Shown piece after piece: positions 1 to 9,222 of a DNA stretch of 64,000 nt (its first letter is position 1; each line of letters starts with the position of its first letter). Position numbers and translations under genes: made by a program. This stretch comes from Opitutaceae bacterium (GTDB lineage: Bacteria > Verrucomicrobiota > Verrucomicrobiia > Opitutales > Opitutaceae): positions 620,001-684,000 of the forward strand of contig JACKPU010000001.1 in assembly GCA_024233285.1 (NCBI GenBank). The letters are read 5' to 3'. The notes under the pieces were generated by a model. That model made no database searches. It saw only the letters and a list, made by a program, of their open reading frames with translations, and had not been told where the DNA came from.

Positions 1-175
1 GTCCCTGCGCCGTGAAGAGTTGGCGGAGCTTGCCGGCGGGAAATGTGCCGGTCTCGAGCACGAGGTAGCTCAGGCGGTTGTCCGCGAGCCGGAGGACGCC
101 GGGCAGGCTGTCGATCGGGCCGTCGAGCAACCAGGCTTTGCTGTGGTAGGCGGGAGTGGTGGCGGCGGGTGGCAT
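1..175 (-). CDS. N-terminal part of an unrecognised protein (runs off the window)
   Basis: An ATG at 173-175 on the minus strand opens a frame that stays open for 58 codons to the window edge. The visible residues begin MPPAATTPAYHSKAW and continue with a 'LLDGPIDSLPGVLRL' stretch that reads like beta-strand rich soluble protein. There is no signal peptide or membrane segment in the visible part. The frame shows the G/C third-position bias of neighbouring genes, which argues that it is real. I do not recognise the family. It lies 51 bp after the toxin stop codon and could be co-transcribed with the toxin-antitoxin pair. Confidence 0.55.
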   Translation of the reverse strand, partial: MPPAATTPAYHSKAWLLDGPIDSLPGVLRLADNRLSYLVLETGTFPAGKLRQLFTAQG

Positions 176-226
176 TGGGAGGGTGGAATGTGGCGGGCGG
201 CGCGGGCCGGGTTATGCCGGGGGTGG

Positions 227-520
227 TCAGGCGCGACGGCTGCCGAAGTGGGGATCTCGGCGATTGTGTCTCACCACGATTACACGGATCTGGTCTGGGA
301 ACGTTCGGAACAGAAAATGGTAGGGAAATTTTCGGAGGTTGGCGCGGCGGCGGCCACTGGGGTCGAAATGGTGGCGCTCGGGATGTGCGGTGGCATCGTC
401 AATGGCTTCCAGCAACTCCGCCCAGAACGCGTCCGCCAGTCGCGGCGAAATCCCGGCGTAATAGGCCGCGATCATCCGGACCTCTCCGGGAACGCCGGGA
501 TGGTAGGTCGTGACTCTCAC
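227..520 (-). CDS. RelE/ParE-family toxin of a type II toxin-antitoxin module
   Basis: A 97-residue protein with the layout of ParE/RelE toxins: an N-terminal strand and helices ('EVRMIAAYYAGISPRLADAF') followed by the family's C-terminal signature in which a 'DPSGRRRANLRKFPY' segment leads into 'HFLFR' and 'IRVIVVRH'. Members act in the cytoplasm on mRNA/ribosomes (RelE) or DNA gyrase (ParE); the sequence alone does not decide which, although 'LRKFPYHFLFR' is more ParE-like. Its ATG overlaps the stop codon of the antitoxin gene by 4 nt (ATGA), the usual coupled arrangement with the antitoxin translated first. Length is normal for the family, so it looks intact. Confidence 0.9.
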   Translation of the reverse strand: MRVTTYHPGVPGEVRMIAAYYAGISPRLADAFWAELLEAIDDATAHPERHHFDPSGRRRANLRKFPYHFLFRTFPDQIRVIVVRHNRRDPHFGSRRA

Positions 521-726
521 GCGCCGCGCGCTTGGCGGATGAACGCTTCATGGCTGATGGGCCGCACTCGCCCGGAGTCCATCTCGGCGTCACGACGGTC
601 GACTTCCGCGTCATCCGCCCCCGGCGGGGCCGAGGTGATGGTGGAGAGCAGGTGCGCGGCCAGCCCCGCACGATCCTCCTCGGAGAGCAGGTCCGCCTGC
701 TCGCGGATTTCGGTTAGTGTCCTCAT
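517..726 (-). CDS. Addiction-module antitoxin (Unstab_antitox/PF09720-like)
   Basis: A 69-residue acidic protein that precedes and overlaps the ParE-like toxin gene. It opens with 'MRTLTEIREQADLLSEEDRAG', the usual helical start of the addiction-module component family in which 'L..EER..LA..LL.S' is followed by an acidic middle and a C-terminal toxin-binding tail ('EVDRRDAEMDSGRVRPISHE'). Its expected role is to bind and neutralise the toxin and to help repress the operon. There is no recognisable classic HTH, which is normal for this small family. The 4-nt overlap with the toxin start supports the pairing. Confidence 0.88.
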   Translation of the reverse strand: MRTLTEIREQADLLSEEDRAGLAAHLLSTITSAPPGADDAEVDRRDAEMDSGRVRPISHEAFIRQARGA

Positions 727-814
727 GAGGCGAGCATACTTTCAGGTTGGCGGCGGTCAATTGCGGAGGCGGCGGAGAGGAAGAGGCCGGGGTGAAGGCG
801 GGGGGGTCAATACT

Positions 815-3800
815 TCAGTTCTTCAGCCCTGGTTGGCCGGCTTCGCCGACCAATGCGACGGGGAAGTCCTGGCCGAAGCCGTAGCTGGCGGGGTATTGGA
901 TGCTGCCCTTGAACTTGGCGGTGAGTTCGGGGACGGTGGTTTCGAGGTAGGCCTTGAGTTCGTTGACGGTCACGCGGCCGTCGCCGGTGTCGGCCCGGCC
1001 GGCGAGGGCTTGCAGCAGGGTGTAGGTGAACGCGCCGTGGCCGAGCTCGCTGAACTCGGTGGCGAATTGCTGGCTGCCGGAGGCGGTGAGCCAGTGGGTG
1101 CCGGTCGAGCGGGCGAGCTGCGCGATGGCTTTTTCCTCGGCGGCGCCGCGTTGGCTCAGGCCGGCGAGGGCGCCGGCGGACTGGCAGGCGTCGAGGACGA
1201 AGAGTTGTTTCTGGGCGGGGATGGTTTGGGAGAGCGCCTGGAGCCGTGCGCTGGACAGGCCGCGCCGGGCGAGTTGGTCGTCGTCGCCGTAGAGTTGGGT
1301 GACATCGGCGGGCACGAGGAAGAAACCGCCGTCGGTGCCGGGGGCCATGACGCCGTGCCCGGCGTAGTAGAAGACAAAGACGTCCTGCGGGGCGGCGCGG
1401 CGGGCGATGGTGTCGAGGGCGGCTTCAAGCCGTTCGCGGGTGACCTCGGCATTGGTGAGCATGACGGCTTCCACCGCGTTGAAGAGCGGGGCGGCGGCCT
1501 GTGCGAGCTCGGTCTCGAAGGCGCGGGCGTCGGGCACGGCGTAGTTGAGGTTGTATTTTTCGTTGCGGTATTCGTTTACGCCGATGGCGAGGAGGTGGAG
1601 GGTGGTGCGCTGGTCCGGCGGGGTGGCGTAGCGGAGGGTGAGGCGGGCCGGGGCGGACTCGATGCCCTGGGCATTGACGGCGACGGCGACGAATTCGTTC
1701 ACGCCGGGCAGGAGTTGGGCGGGGACCTGGCGGTTGAAATTGAATGACGGTTCGTCGTCGGCCGACTCATCGTCCTCCACGACGAGGCCGCGGGTGGAGG
1801 TGGCGATGCGTTTGCCGTTTTGGAAGATGCGGAACTCCAGGATGGGGGCGGCGGGGGAGGCGGCCCCGGCGAGGTTGAGGACGAGGTCGGGCTGGGTGAC
1901 GGAGGCGTCGTCGGTGAGCACGGTCTGTTGGGTGTCGACAGCGGTGAGCCGGGCGGCGGGCGGGGCGGCGAGGGCGGCAAAATCCAGCGCCGGGGGGGCG
2001 ACGGCCCGGCGCAGCAGCAGGTCGTCGAGCAGGCGCGGGCGGAAGTAGGCGTCGAAATAGGCGGTGAGGGGGACGAGCGAGAGGTTGACGGCGAAGCGGA
2101 GCTTTTCCTGGGTGGGCACGGGTGCGTCGAAGCGGCCGGAGTCGTCGGTCACGAGCCAGTCCCGGTCATCGCGCAGGAGTTGCACGCGGGCGAGCGGTTG
2201 CTGGGCGAGCAGGTCGAACAGGCGGATCGTGCCGTCGTCGGCGAGGGCGGCGAGGTAGTGGTTGCGGCCAAAGAAAGCGACCTTCGGTTCGTATGCCGCG
2301 GCGAATGGCAGGTCGGCGAGCGGCAGCAGTGAGAGGGTGTCCACCACGCGGATGCGGCCCCCGTCGAGGGCGGCGAGGAGCTGGCCGTCGGCGTTGGGCT
2401 GGAGCGTGGTGGACGGGGTGAACGCGGTGGTGGTGGCGGTGCGCAGGATGCGGCCCGTGGCGGCATCGAGCCAGGTGAGCTCGGTGCGGTGGTAAACGCC
2501 GTTGCCGTGGGCGTTTTGGTTTTCCTCGGGAGCACCGATGAGCAGCAGTTCGTCCTGCTTTTGGTTAAAGACGAGCCAGAGGAAGGCTTGGCCCGCGGTC
2601 CAGAGCTCGCGGCCGGACGCGGCGTCGAGCGCGGTGAGGGCGGGGCCCGCGCCCGGCTCGGCGGCGAGGTAAACCCGGCCGGAGCGCGCGCCGAGCACGG
2701 GGGGCACGCGGGTGGGCGACTTGACGGCGGGGCGGGTCCAAAGGGTGCGACCGTCGGCGTCGAGCCCGGCCAGTTGCCGGTTGTCGCCCACGAGGGTGAA
2801 GCGGGCGTCGTCGCTGACGGCGAGCTGGCGCAGCCGGTGAAAAGTGCCGCCATCGGCGGCGGGCAGGCGCAGGGTCACGGGTGCGCCGGTCAGCGCGGGG
2901 TCGCGGATTTGGATGAGGTGGTCGCGGCCGGTGCCGTTGCCCAGGCTTTGCCCGTCAAGTCCGAGCGCGAGGCGGCCGCCATCGGCGGAGACGGCGGCGC
3001 GCACCAGATGGGGAGAGTCGAGCGATTGGATGGCGATGCGGCCGGGCTCAAGGGTGAGCGACTTGAAGTGGCCGCGGGTGTCGCGCACGAGCAGTCGGTT
3101 TTCGAGCGGGTGGCCCCACACCTCGGAGACCCGGTAAGCGTTGTCGGTCCAGCGCCCGAGCCGGATGGCGTCGGCCGCGCGATAAATGGCGATGCCGTTG
3201 AGTCCGTGGTCCGGGCCGCCGTTGACGCGGTGGTGCAGCCAGAAGCGGTCGGTGGCGCGGTCGTAGGCGAGACCGGCGTAGGATTCGCCGGGCGGGTCGA
3301 GGCGGGCGCGCACGGTGGCGGTGGCGGGATCGATGAGGGTGACGGTGTTGGGGGTGAGGACAAAGAGCGGATCGCCGGCGCGGGCCGGGAGCACGGCGAC
3401 GGGGGCCGGGGCGTAGGTGGGCGGCAGGGCGAGTTCGGTCTGGTCCTGACCGCTCACCGCGTCGATGAAGCGGAGGCCCTGCAGTTGCTTGCCCGCGGTG
3501 ACCGCTTGGAGGAGCCGACCGTCGGGCATCAGGCCCAGCAGACCGGCGGAGGCGGGAAAAATCCTGGCGCTGGCCCAGCGCGGACCGGTCTTGAGCAGCT
3601 CGGCGGCGCCGGAGGCGTAGCGCACCAAGGCGAGGTCGCCGGCGAGACTGAGGTGGGTGATGGGATCGGCGTTGGCGGCGGTGTATTTGACCCGGGCGCG
3701 CTGGTTGGCCGTGTCGATTTCCCAGAGACTGCTTTTGCCGAGGCGCTGCCCGGCGACGACGAGCGCCGTGCGGTCGGCGTTGAAGGCGAACGCACCGCAG

Positions 3801-4159
3801 TCCGGGATGGACAGGGTTTTTTCGACGGCGAGATCGCGGCGGTTGAGCACGGTGACGCCGTCGGTGGTGAAGACATAAACCGTGCCGCGGTGGTCGAAGG
3901 CCGCGCCCCGGGTCGCCGGGTCGCGCATTTCGCGGATGAGTTCGCCGGTCTCGGCGGCGAAAAAGGCGATCCGCCCGAACTCGGCCATGAGGACGATCCG
4001 GCCCGCGGGGTTGAGGTCGAGGGTGCGCGGCAACTCGGGGATGCCCTGACGAAGGGCGAGTCGCGGGGTGGTCTGGGCGCAGAGGGAGACGGCGAGGAGC
4101 GCGAGCAAAAAGGCGCAGGAGCGGCGAAGGGGCATGGCGGTGAAAAGACGGGGTGGCAT
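815..4159 (-). CDS. Exported caspase-family (C14) protein with beta-propeller region, paralogue 4 of the array
   Basis: 1,114 residues. A signal peptide is visible (hydrophobic 'CAFLLALLAVSLCAQ' near residues 15-29). Residues ~30-600 are strand-rich repeats typical of WD40/quinoprotein-like propellers. An Ig-like segment with 'TRGLVVEDDES' precedes the caspase-fold domain (~854-1090). The catalytic pair is present: His935 in 'YYAGHG' and Cys992 in 'FVLDACQSAG'. The domain opens with 'GVNEYRNEKYNLNYA' and the protein ends with a 'YPASYGFGQDFP' motif shared by all four paralogues. The gene starts inside the stop codon of the upstream caspase gene (TGATG), so translation is probably coupled. Orthocaspases cleave after Arg/Lys or Asp, but the specificity here cannot be read. 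A secondary start at residue 9 is possible. Substrate and role are unknown. Confidence 0.9.
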   Translation of the reverse strand: MPPRLFTAMPLRRSCAFLLALLAVSLCAQTTPRLALRQGIPELPRTLDLNPAGRIVLMAEFGRIAFFAAETGELIREMRDPATRGAAFDHRGTVYVFTTDGVTVLNRRDLAVEKTLSIPDCGAFAFNADRTALVVAGQRLGKSSLWEIDTANQRARVKYTAANADPITHLSLAGDLALVRYASGAAELLKTGPRWASARIFPASAGLLGLMPDGRLLQAVTAGKQLQGLRFIDAVSGQDQTELALPPTYAPAPVAVLPARAGDPLFVLTPNTVTLIDPATATVRARLDPPGESYAGLAYDRATDRFWLHHRVNGGPDHGLNGIAIYRAADAIRLGRWTDNAYRVSEVWGHPLENRLLVRDTRGHFKSLTLEPGRIAIQSLDSPHLVRAAVSADGGRLALGLDGQSLGNGTGRDHLIQIRDPALTGAPVTLRLPAADGGTFHRLRQLAVSDDARFTLVGDNRQLAGLDADGRTLWTRPAVKSPTRVPPVLGARSGRVYLAAEPGAGPALTALDAASGRELWTAGQAFLWLVFNQKQDELLLIGAPEENQNAHGNGVYHRTELTWLDAATGRILRTATTTAFTPSTTLQPNADGQLLAALDGGRIRVVDTLSLLPLADLPFAAAYEPKVAFFGRNHYLAALADDGTIRLFDLLAQQPLARVQLLRDDRDWLVTDDSGRFDAPVPTQEKLRFAVNLSLVPLTAYFDAYFRPRLLDDLLLRRAVAPPALDFAALAAPPAARLTAVDTQQTVLTDDASVTQPDLVLNLAGAASPAAPILEFRIFQNGKRIATSTRGLVVEDDESADDEPSFNFNRQVPAQLLPGVNEFVAVAVNAQGIESAPARLTLRYATPPDQRTTLHLLAIGVNEYRNEKYNLNYAVPDARAFETELAQAAAPLFNAVEAVMLTNAEVTRERLEAALDTIARRAAPQDVFVFYYAGHGVMAPGTDGGFFLVPADVTQLYGDDDQLARRGLSSARLQALSQTIPAQKQLFVLDACQSAGALAGLSQRGAAEEKAIAQLARSTGTHWLTASGSQQFATEFSELGHGAFTYTLLQALAGRADTGDGRVTVNELKAYLETTVPELTAKFKGSIQYPASYGFGQDFPVALVGEAGQPGLKN

Positions 4160-7100
4160 CAGGGTTGGACGACGCGGACCAGCGGGAAATCCTGGCCGGT
4201 GCCGAAGCTGGCGGGGAATTGGGCCGAGCCGCGATGGGCGGCGCTCAACTCGGGCACGACGGTCTCGAGGTCGGCCTTGAGTTCGTTGACGGAGACGAGG
4301 CCATCGCCCGCGTCGGCCTCGCCGCGCATCGCCGCGAGCAGGGCGTAAGTGAAAAGGCCGTGGCCGAGCTCGGCGACCTCGGTGGCGAATTGCTGGCTGC
4401 CGGTGGCGGTGAGCCAGTGGGTGCCCGAGCTGCGGGCGAGCTGCGCGATGGCCTTTTCCTCGGCCGCGCCGCGCCGCGCGACTGCCTCAAGGGCCTCGCC
4501 GGACTGGCAGGCGTCGAGGAGGAAGAGTTGTTTTTGCGCGGGGATGTCGGCGGACCAGGCCAGCAGCTCGTCGGTGCCGATGGCCTCGTGATCGAGCGAG
4601 GCCGCGCCGGTGTAGAGCTGGGTGAGGCCGGTGGGGGCGAGGTAGAACGCGGCGCGCTCGCCCGTGCTCACGGTGCCGTGGCCCGCGAAGTAGAAGACAA
4701 AGGTGTCGCGCGGGCCGGCGGTGGCGGCGATGCGGCGGAAGGCCTCGGCGATGCGCGCCTTGGTGGCGTCGGCGTCGAGCAGGGTGGTGACCGACACGCC
4801 GGTGTAGATGTCGCGGGCGCCGCGGTCGAGGGCGGCGGCAAAGGCCTCCGCGTCGCCGACCGCGTAGTTGAGGTTGTATTTCGGGTTTTGATACGTGTTG
4901 ACGCCGATCACGAGGGCGTGGAGGCGCAGGCCGCCGGAGCCGGCGTCGGGCGACCGGCTGGCGACGACGAGCCCGGCCGGCAGCGACTCGATGCCGTCGG
5001 GGGTCACGGCCACGGCGCGGAAGCGGTTTTCCCCGGGGAGCAGGGGGACTTGGTAGACTTTTTCGCGGAAGGTGTTGGAGGTGGCCGCGTCGTCGTCCTC
5101 GACGAAGAGCCCGCGCGTGCCCTGGCCGAGGAGCTTGCCGTTTTGGTAGAGGCGAAACTGCGCGGCGGCGAGGTTGGGGCCGGAGGCGGTGAGGGTGAGG
5201 CTGACGGCGGGGGCGTCGGTGGCGACGGTGGGGATGTCGTCCTCGACGAAGAGCCCGCGGGATTCGGTGCCGGTGAGCGCGAGGCGCAGCGTGGGCAACT
5301 CCGCCAGGCCGGGGAGCACGGGGGCCGGGGCCGGCGTGGCCGCGGGGCCCAGCACGGTGCCGAGCAGACCGGGCTGGAGGAGGAGGTTTTGGAACTGGCC
5401 GAGGCTCTGGGCCGTGCCGTCCACGACCCGGTAAAGATCGTCGGCCATCGAGCCGGCCATGTCGAAGCGACCGTCAGGGGCGAAGGCGGCCCACTGGCGC
5501 GTGGCGGGCTTGAGCGCGAGCGTGGTGAGGGTTTCGCCGGTGGCGGCGGAGAGGATGAGCAGCCCGCCGCGGGCGGGCGCGCCGATCAGGATGGGGGAGG
5601 CGGCGTCGAACCACCAGGCGTTGATCTCGCCCGGGGTGGGAAAAGTGGCCGCGACAGTGCCGGTCGGAAAGCGGATCAGGCTGGTGCGGTCGCCGTGCCG
5701 GAGCAATGCGGCGGAGCGGTCGGCGGCGAAGGTCAGGGCAAACGGAGCGGTCGGCGCACCGGGGATTTCGAGGGCGGCATGCCGCAAGGTCTCCCCGGTG
5801 TCGCGATCCAGGGTTTGCAGCTCGAACGGCGCGGAGAGCAGCACTTGCAGCCGGTTGTCGTCGTCGAACCCGATGAGGCGCGCGGCGCGCTCCGCGGCGA
5901 GGGGTTTTTCCCAGAGGACGGTCCCTGTGGTGCAATCGTAGGCGGCGAGCCGGCCGAGGGTTTCCTGCCGCACCACGAGCACGGCGTCGTCCTGGCAGAT
6001 GGCCGCGCGATCCGCGTGGTCGTCCGGCCAGCCGGTCGGCGGCCGGGAGCTGAAGTCGGGGATGGGAAAACGCTTTTCACCCGTGGCCACGTCGATGACC
6101 GCGTCGTGCACGACGGCCAAGGCGCCACTGGGCGAAAAGACGACGTCGTGCGGCGGCACCTCGTCGCCCCAGCCGGATTTGACCCCGGCGGTGAGTTTGA
6201 CGCCGGGGTAGGCTTCAGGGGTGGAAAAGACCGCGGTGTATTTGGCGCTGAGCGAAGCGCCTTGCTTGCGCTCAAGGACGAAGAGGGTGTCGGTGCCGGG
6301 ATCGACCTGGGCTTGCACGACACCGGGCCCAACGGCGGAGACGAGCACGCCGTTTTCGCGCAGGCCGAGACGCCACAGGGTGTGGCTGCTGTCGGTGGCG
6401 AGCAGATCGTGGGTCAACGGGTCGCGGGCGAGGGAGGTGAAACGGGCAAAGCCCTGGCGGAAGTCCTGCCGCTCCTCCAGCCCGGCGGGCGTGAGGGTGA
6501 AGACGCCGAAGCGGGTGTCATCGGCGAGGAAAAGCCGGGTGTGGCCCGCATCGGCCCAGGCGGCGGTGACGCCCCGCTCGGAAAACCCGAAGGCGCGGGT
6601 GTCGATCACGCGGGCGGGGGTGTCGGCCGACGCGGCGGGGTCGATCAGGTGGAGTTCGTAGCCGTCGGTGAAGAGCAGCGGGCCGGGGCCGGGCGCCGCG
6701 CCGAAGGGCCGCACGAGGCGGACGCGGGCGGGGTGCGAAAAATAGGTGCGGAAGGGGAAGGTCTTGGTGACGTGGAGGGTCGCCGGATCGAGCACATGCA
6801 GGTAGGCGTCGCGTCCGTGGCGGTTGTGGTTTTCCAAGCTGAACCAATGGTCGCCGACGGTGAAGAGTTCGCCGAGCAACTGCTGGTCGTCGTCGTATTG
6901 CCGCTGGAGGGCGAGGACGCCATCGTAGCCGTCGCCCTTGAGATCGGCGCGGGCGAGGAAATCGCCGGCCGGGTTGACTTGGAAATACCAGCCGCCGCCG
7001 GGCGCGGGCAGCACGGCGTGGATGCCGCCGTAGCCGTTGGCGCGCGGATCCCAGGACTTGGCCGGCTGGTCGAGCGTGACGGGCAGGGTGACCGGCGGGG

Positions 7101-7578
7101 CGGCGGGGTTGAGCCCGGCGTCGAGGGTGTGCACGGCGAGGCGGCCGGGCGCGGCGTCGTTGTCGATGGCGAGCAGGTGCCGGCGGGCGTCGTCCCAGTG
7201 GAGCAGGTCGATGCCGGGCAAGGGATGCCGCGCGGTGACGCGGCCCTCCGCGAGGGAGACGCACAGCACCTCATCGGCGGTGGCGAAGTAGAGCTGGTCG
7301 CCGCCGGGCGGGCCGACCGGGGCGACGGGGTTGGCCAGGCTCAGGTCGCCGGGGCCGGGCACATCGGCCAGGATGCGGCCCTGGGCGCGCTCCCACCAGC
7401 GCAGGCCATCGCGGCTTTGGGTGAGAAAGTAACGCGCGTCGGCCGAGGGGAAGACCCGCAGGCCGCTCGGGTCGATCAAGGCGATGCGGGCCGCGGAGTC
7501 GTCCGGCGCGGCGACGGCGGGGAGCGCGCCGGCGAGGCAGGCGCAGAGGGCGAGGCAACGGGAAAGGGTGGCGTGCAT
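4159..7578 (-). CDS. Exported caspase-family (C14) protein with beta-propeller region, paralogue 3
   Basis: 1,139 residues with a clear signal peptide ending near 'ALPAVAA'. The first ~650 residues form repeated strand-turn units of propeller type. Two copies of an 'RGLFVEDD' motif lie in the Ig-like region before the caspase domain, where the neighbouring paralogues 4 and 2 show one or two. The C-terminal domain contains 'GVNTYQNPKYNLNYA', His967 in 'YFAGHG' and Cys1024 in 'FLLDACQSG', so the dyad is intact. The gene lies 8 bp downstream of the beta-helix gene and overlaps the next caspase gene by 1 nt, placing it within one operon. It ends with 'FPASFGTGQDFP'. Expected location is periplasm or outside the cell, which is unusual for proteins of this fold. 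Target unknown. Confidence 0.9.
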   Translation of the reverse strand: MHATLSRCLALCACLAGALPAVAAPDDSAARIALIDPSGLRVFPSADARYFLTQSRDGLRWWERAQGRILADVPGPGDLSLANPVAPVGPPGGDQLYFATADEVLCVSLAEGRVTARHPLPGIDLLHWDDARRHLLAIDNDAAPGRLAVHTLDAGLNPAAPPVTLPVTLDQPAKSWDPRANGYGGIHAVLPAPGGGWYFQVNPAGDFLARADLKGDGYDGVLALQRQYDDDQQLLGELFTVGDHWFSLENHNRHGRDAYLHVLDPATLHVTKTFPFRTYFSHPARVRLVRPFGAAPGPGPLLFTDGYELHLIDPAASADTPARVIDTRAFGFSERGVTAAWADAGHTRLFLADDTRFGVFTLTPAGLEERQDFRQGFARFTSLARDPLTHDLLATDSSHTLWRLGLRENGVLVSAVGPGVVQAQVDPGTDTLFVLERKQGASLSAKYTAVFSTPEAYPGVKLTAGVKSGWGDEVPPHDVVFSPSGALAVVHDAVIDVATGEKRFPIPDFSSRPPTGWPDDHADRAAICQDDAVLVVRQETLGRLAAYDCTTGTVLWEKPLAAERAARLIGFDDDNRLQVLLSAPFELQTLDRDTGETLRHAALEIPGAPTAPFALTFAADRSAALLRHGDRTSLIRFPTGTVAATFPTPGEINAWWFDAASPILIGAPARGGLLILSAATGETLTTLALKPATRQWAAFAPDGRFDMAGSMADDLYRVVDGTAQSLGQFQNLLLQPGLLGTVLGPAATPAPAPVLPGLAELPTLRLALTGTESRGLFVEDDIPTVATDAPAVSLTLTASGPNLAAAQFRLYQNGKLLGQGTRGLFVEDDDAATSNTFREKVYQVPLLPGENRFRAVAVTPDGIESLPAGLVVASRSPDAGSGGLRLHALVIGVNTYQNPKYNLNYAVGDAEAFAAALDRGARDIYTGVSVTTLLDADATKARIAEAFRRIAATAGPRDTFVFYFAGHGTVSTGERAAFYLAPTGLTQLYTGAASLDHEAIGTDELLAWSADIPAQKQLFLLDACQSGEALEAVARRGAAEEKAIAQLARSSGTHWLTATGSQQFATEVAELGHGLFTYALLAAMRGEADAGDGLVSVNELKADLETVVPELSAAHRGSAQFPASFGTGQDFPLVRVVQP

Positions 7579-7586
7579 AAACGGGA

Positions 7587-9185
7587 TCAGGGCAGGTAGG
7601 CGTCGAAGAGCACGCGGCGGGCGGCGGGCGATTGGGCGGCGATGAGTTCGGGCGCGGTGGCGAAGGTGTAGCGCTCGCGCCCGAGGGCCGTTTGAAATTC
7701 GCGGGCGAAGTCGGGCGATTGTGCCGCGAGGGTGTCGTTGATGAGGGGCATCGCGGCGCGTCGCAACTCGGCGAGTTGGGCTTTGTCGAGCGTGAGGCCG
7801 AGCTCGCGGGTGGGGTAGGCTTCCAACTCGTGCAGGGCCCGCAGCAGCGCGGCAGGCGAGGCGGCGGCCCCGGCGGCGAGTTGCTGGCGGCGGGCGGCGA
7901 GGCGGTCGGTCAGGCTGCCGGCGAGGGCGGCCTGAAGCGCGGTGTTGGCCAGCGATTGGAGCAGATATTCGCCGTGTTCATCGAAGCGTTTGACGAGGCC
8001 GCCGTAGAAGACGGGCGCGCTCTCGTCGGGCGGGGCGGGGAGCGTGAAGGCGATGAGGCGGCCGGTGGCCTCGGGCCCGTGCGCGTCCATGAAGGCGACC
8101 AGTTCGGCGCGCAGCCAGTGCTCGTCAAACGCGCGCATCGCCTCGTCGCGCCGCGGATGGGCGGGCGTGGTGAGGATGGGGGCGAGTCCGGCGGCGAGGG
8201 CGCGACCGTAGGCCCCGGCGTCGGCGATGGGGGGCAGGGCGGCGTTGAGGGCACGGGCCTGGTCGCGGCGCAGCGCGTAAAACGCGGCGCGGTCGGCGTC
8301 GGTGGGGGCGTCGGGATCGGGATCGCCGGCCCAGCCGCCGAAGAATTGAAATTGGTCGGGGTTGCCTTGGGCGAGGGATGCGGGGGTGGGGCCACCGGGG
8401 CGGGCGCCGTCGATATAGGCGGCGTCGGCGGGCCGGGCGTCGGGCCAGCGCAGGGTGGCGAATTCGTTTTCGACGAGCACGAAGGGCACGGCGGGTTGGT
8501 CGGGCAGGCGCAGGCGCTCGATCTGGAGCCAGGCGATGTCGGCCACGCGCACCGGGGGTTCCTCCAGCGCGGGCGCGTAGGCGACGGTGCTGTCGCTCAA
8601 CTCGACGAAGGTGGGGGTGGTTTGGAGCACGGTGGCGGGATCGCCTTCGGCGTTGATCGCGTCGTAGGCGAGGCCGTTGGCGGCCTGGGCGGAGACGTGC
8701 AGCGCGAGCAGCGGGGCGGCGAGGGCGGGGACGCGCACCTGCCGCAATTGCAGGCGGCTGTCGCGGGCCTCGATGAGCGGGCTGGCGAAGCCGTCGATCA
8801 CCACGTCGCGCAGCGTGACGTGGGCGCGATCGAGCAGGATGAGAAAATCCGAGGTGGCGCCCGGGCCGGCGGGGCCCAAGGCGAGGGATTCCAAGGTGAC
8901 CGGTTGGCTGGCCGAACCGGCGGCGATGATCCGAAGGGCGGGGCCCGAGTCGGTGGGCAGGAGCAGCCGCGTGCGGTCGGCGCCCGCGCCGACGAGGGCG
9001 AGCGGTCGGTCGATCAGCACGTCGTTGAGCGCGTGGTCGCCCGGGCCCAGGGCCACGGTGTCGCCGGCCTCGGCGGCGACCAGGGCGCGGGTGAGCAGGG
9101 GGTATTCCGACGGCACGGGCAGGGTCGCGGCGGCGACCGCCGAGGCGGTGGCGGTGAACAGAAAAATGCGATGAAAGGGGAACAT
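7587..9185 (-). CDS. Exported right-handed beta-helix protein embedded in the caspase operon
   Basis: 532 residues with an N-terminal signal sequence ('FLFTATASAVAA'). Residues ~30-260 read as a parallel beta-helix of pectate-lyase/NosD type: the opening 'LLTRALVAAEAGDTVALGPG' is the classic first coil of such domains, followed by 'PLALVGAGADRTRLLL' and successive 'VTLRDVVIDGF' rungs. Residues ~290-532 are helical, charged and alanine-rich, and unrecognised. No lyase or hydrolase catalytic residues can be assigned, so a binding or scaffolding role is as likely as catalysis. It sits between two caspase paralogues with gaps of 37 and 8 bp, so it is probably co-expressed; that context is the main clue to its role. 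Confidence 0.8.
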   Translation of the reverse strand: MFPFHRIFLFTATASAVAAATLPVPSEYPLLTRALVAAEAGDTVALGPGDHALNDVLIDRPLALVGAGADRTRLLLPTDSGPALRIIAAGSASQPVTLESLALGPAGPGATSDFLILLDRAHVTLRDVVIDGFASPLIEARDSRLQLRQVRVPALAAPLLALHVSAQAANGLAYDAINAEGDPATVLQTTPTFVELSDSTVAYAPALEEPPVRVADIAWLQIERLRLPDQPAVPFVLVENEFATLRWPDARPADAAYIDGARPGGPTPASLAQGNPDQFQFFGGWAGDPDPDAPTDADRAAFYALRRDQARALNAALPPIADAGAYGRALAAGLAPILTTPAHPRRDEAMRAFDEHWLRAELVAFMDAHGPEATGRLIAFTLPAPPDESAPVFYGGLVKRFDEHGEYLLQSLANTALQAALAGSLTDRLAARRQQLAAGAAASPAALLRALHELEAYPTRELGLTLDKAQLAELRRAAMPLINDTLAAQSPDFAREFQTALGRERYTFATAPELIAAQSPAARRVLFDAYLP

Positions 9186-9222
9186 GTGACGGAGGGAGAA
9201 AGCGGCGGAGACGGTCCTGGTT

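Noticed and set aside
4153..7599. 1,148-codon open frame on the plus strand, and similar ones at 20-1747, 2489-4348, 7632-9242, 9289-11262 and 12347-14239
   Set aside because: They lie antisense to the caspase and beta-helix genes, translate to Gly/Ala/Val/Glu-rich sequence without domains, and are what the complementary strand of high-GC coding DNA produces.
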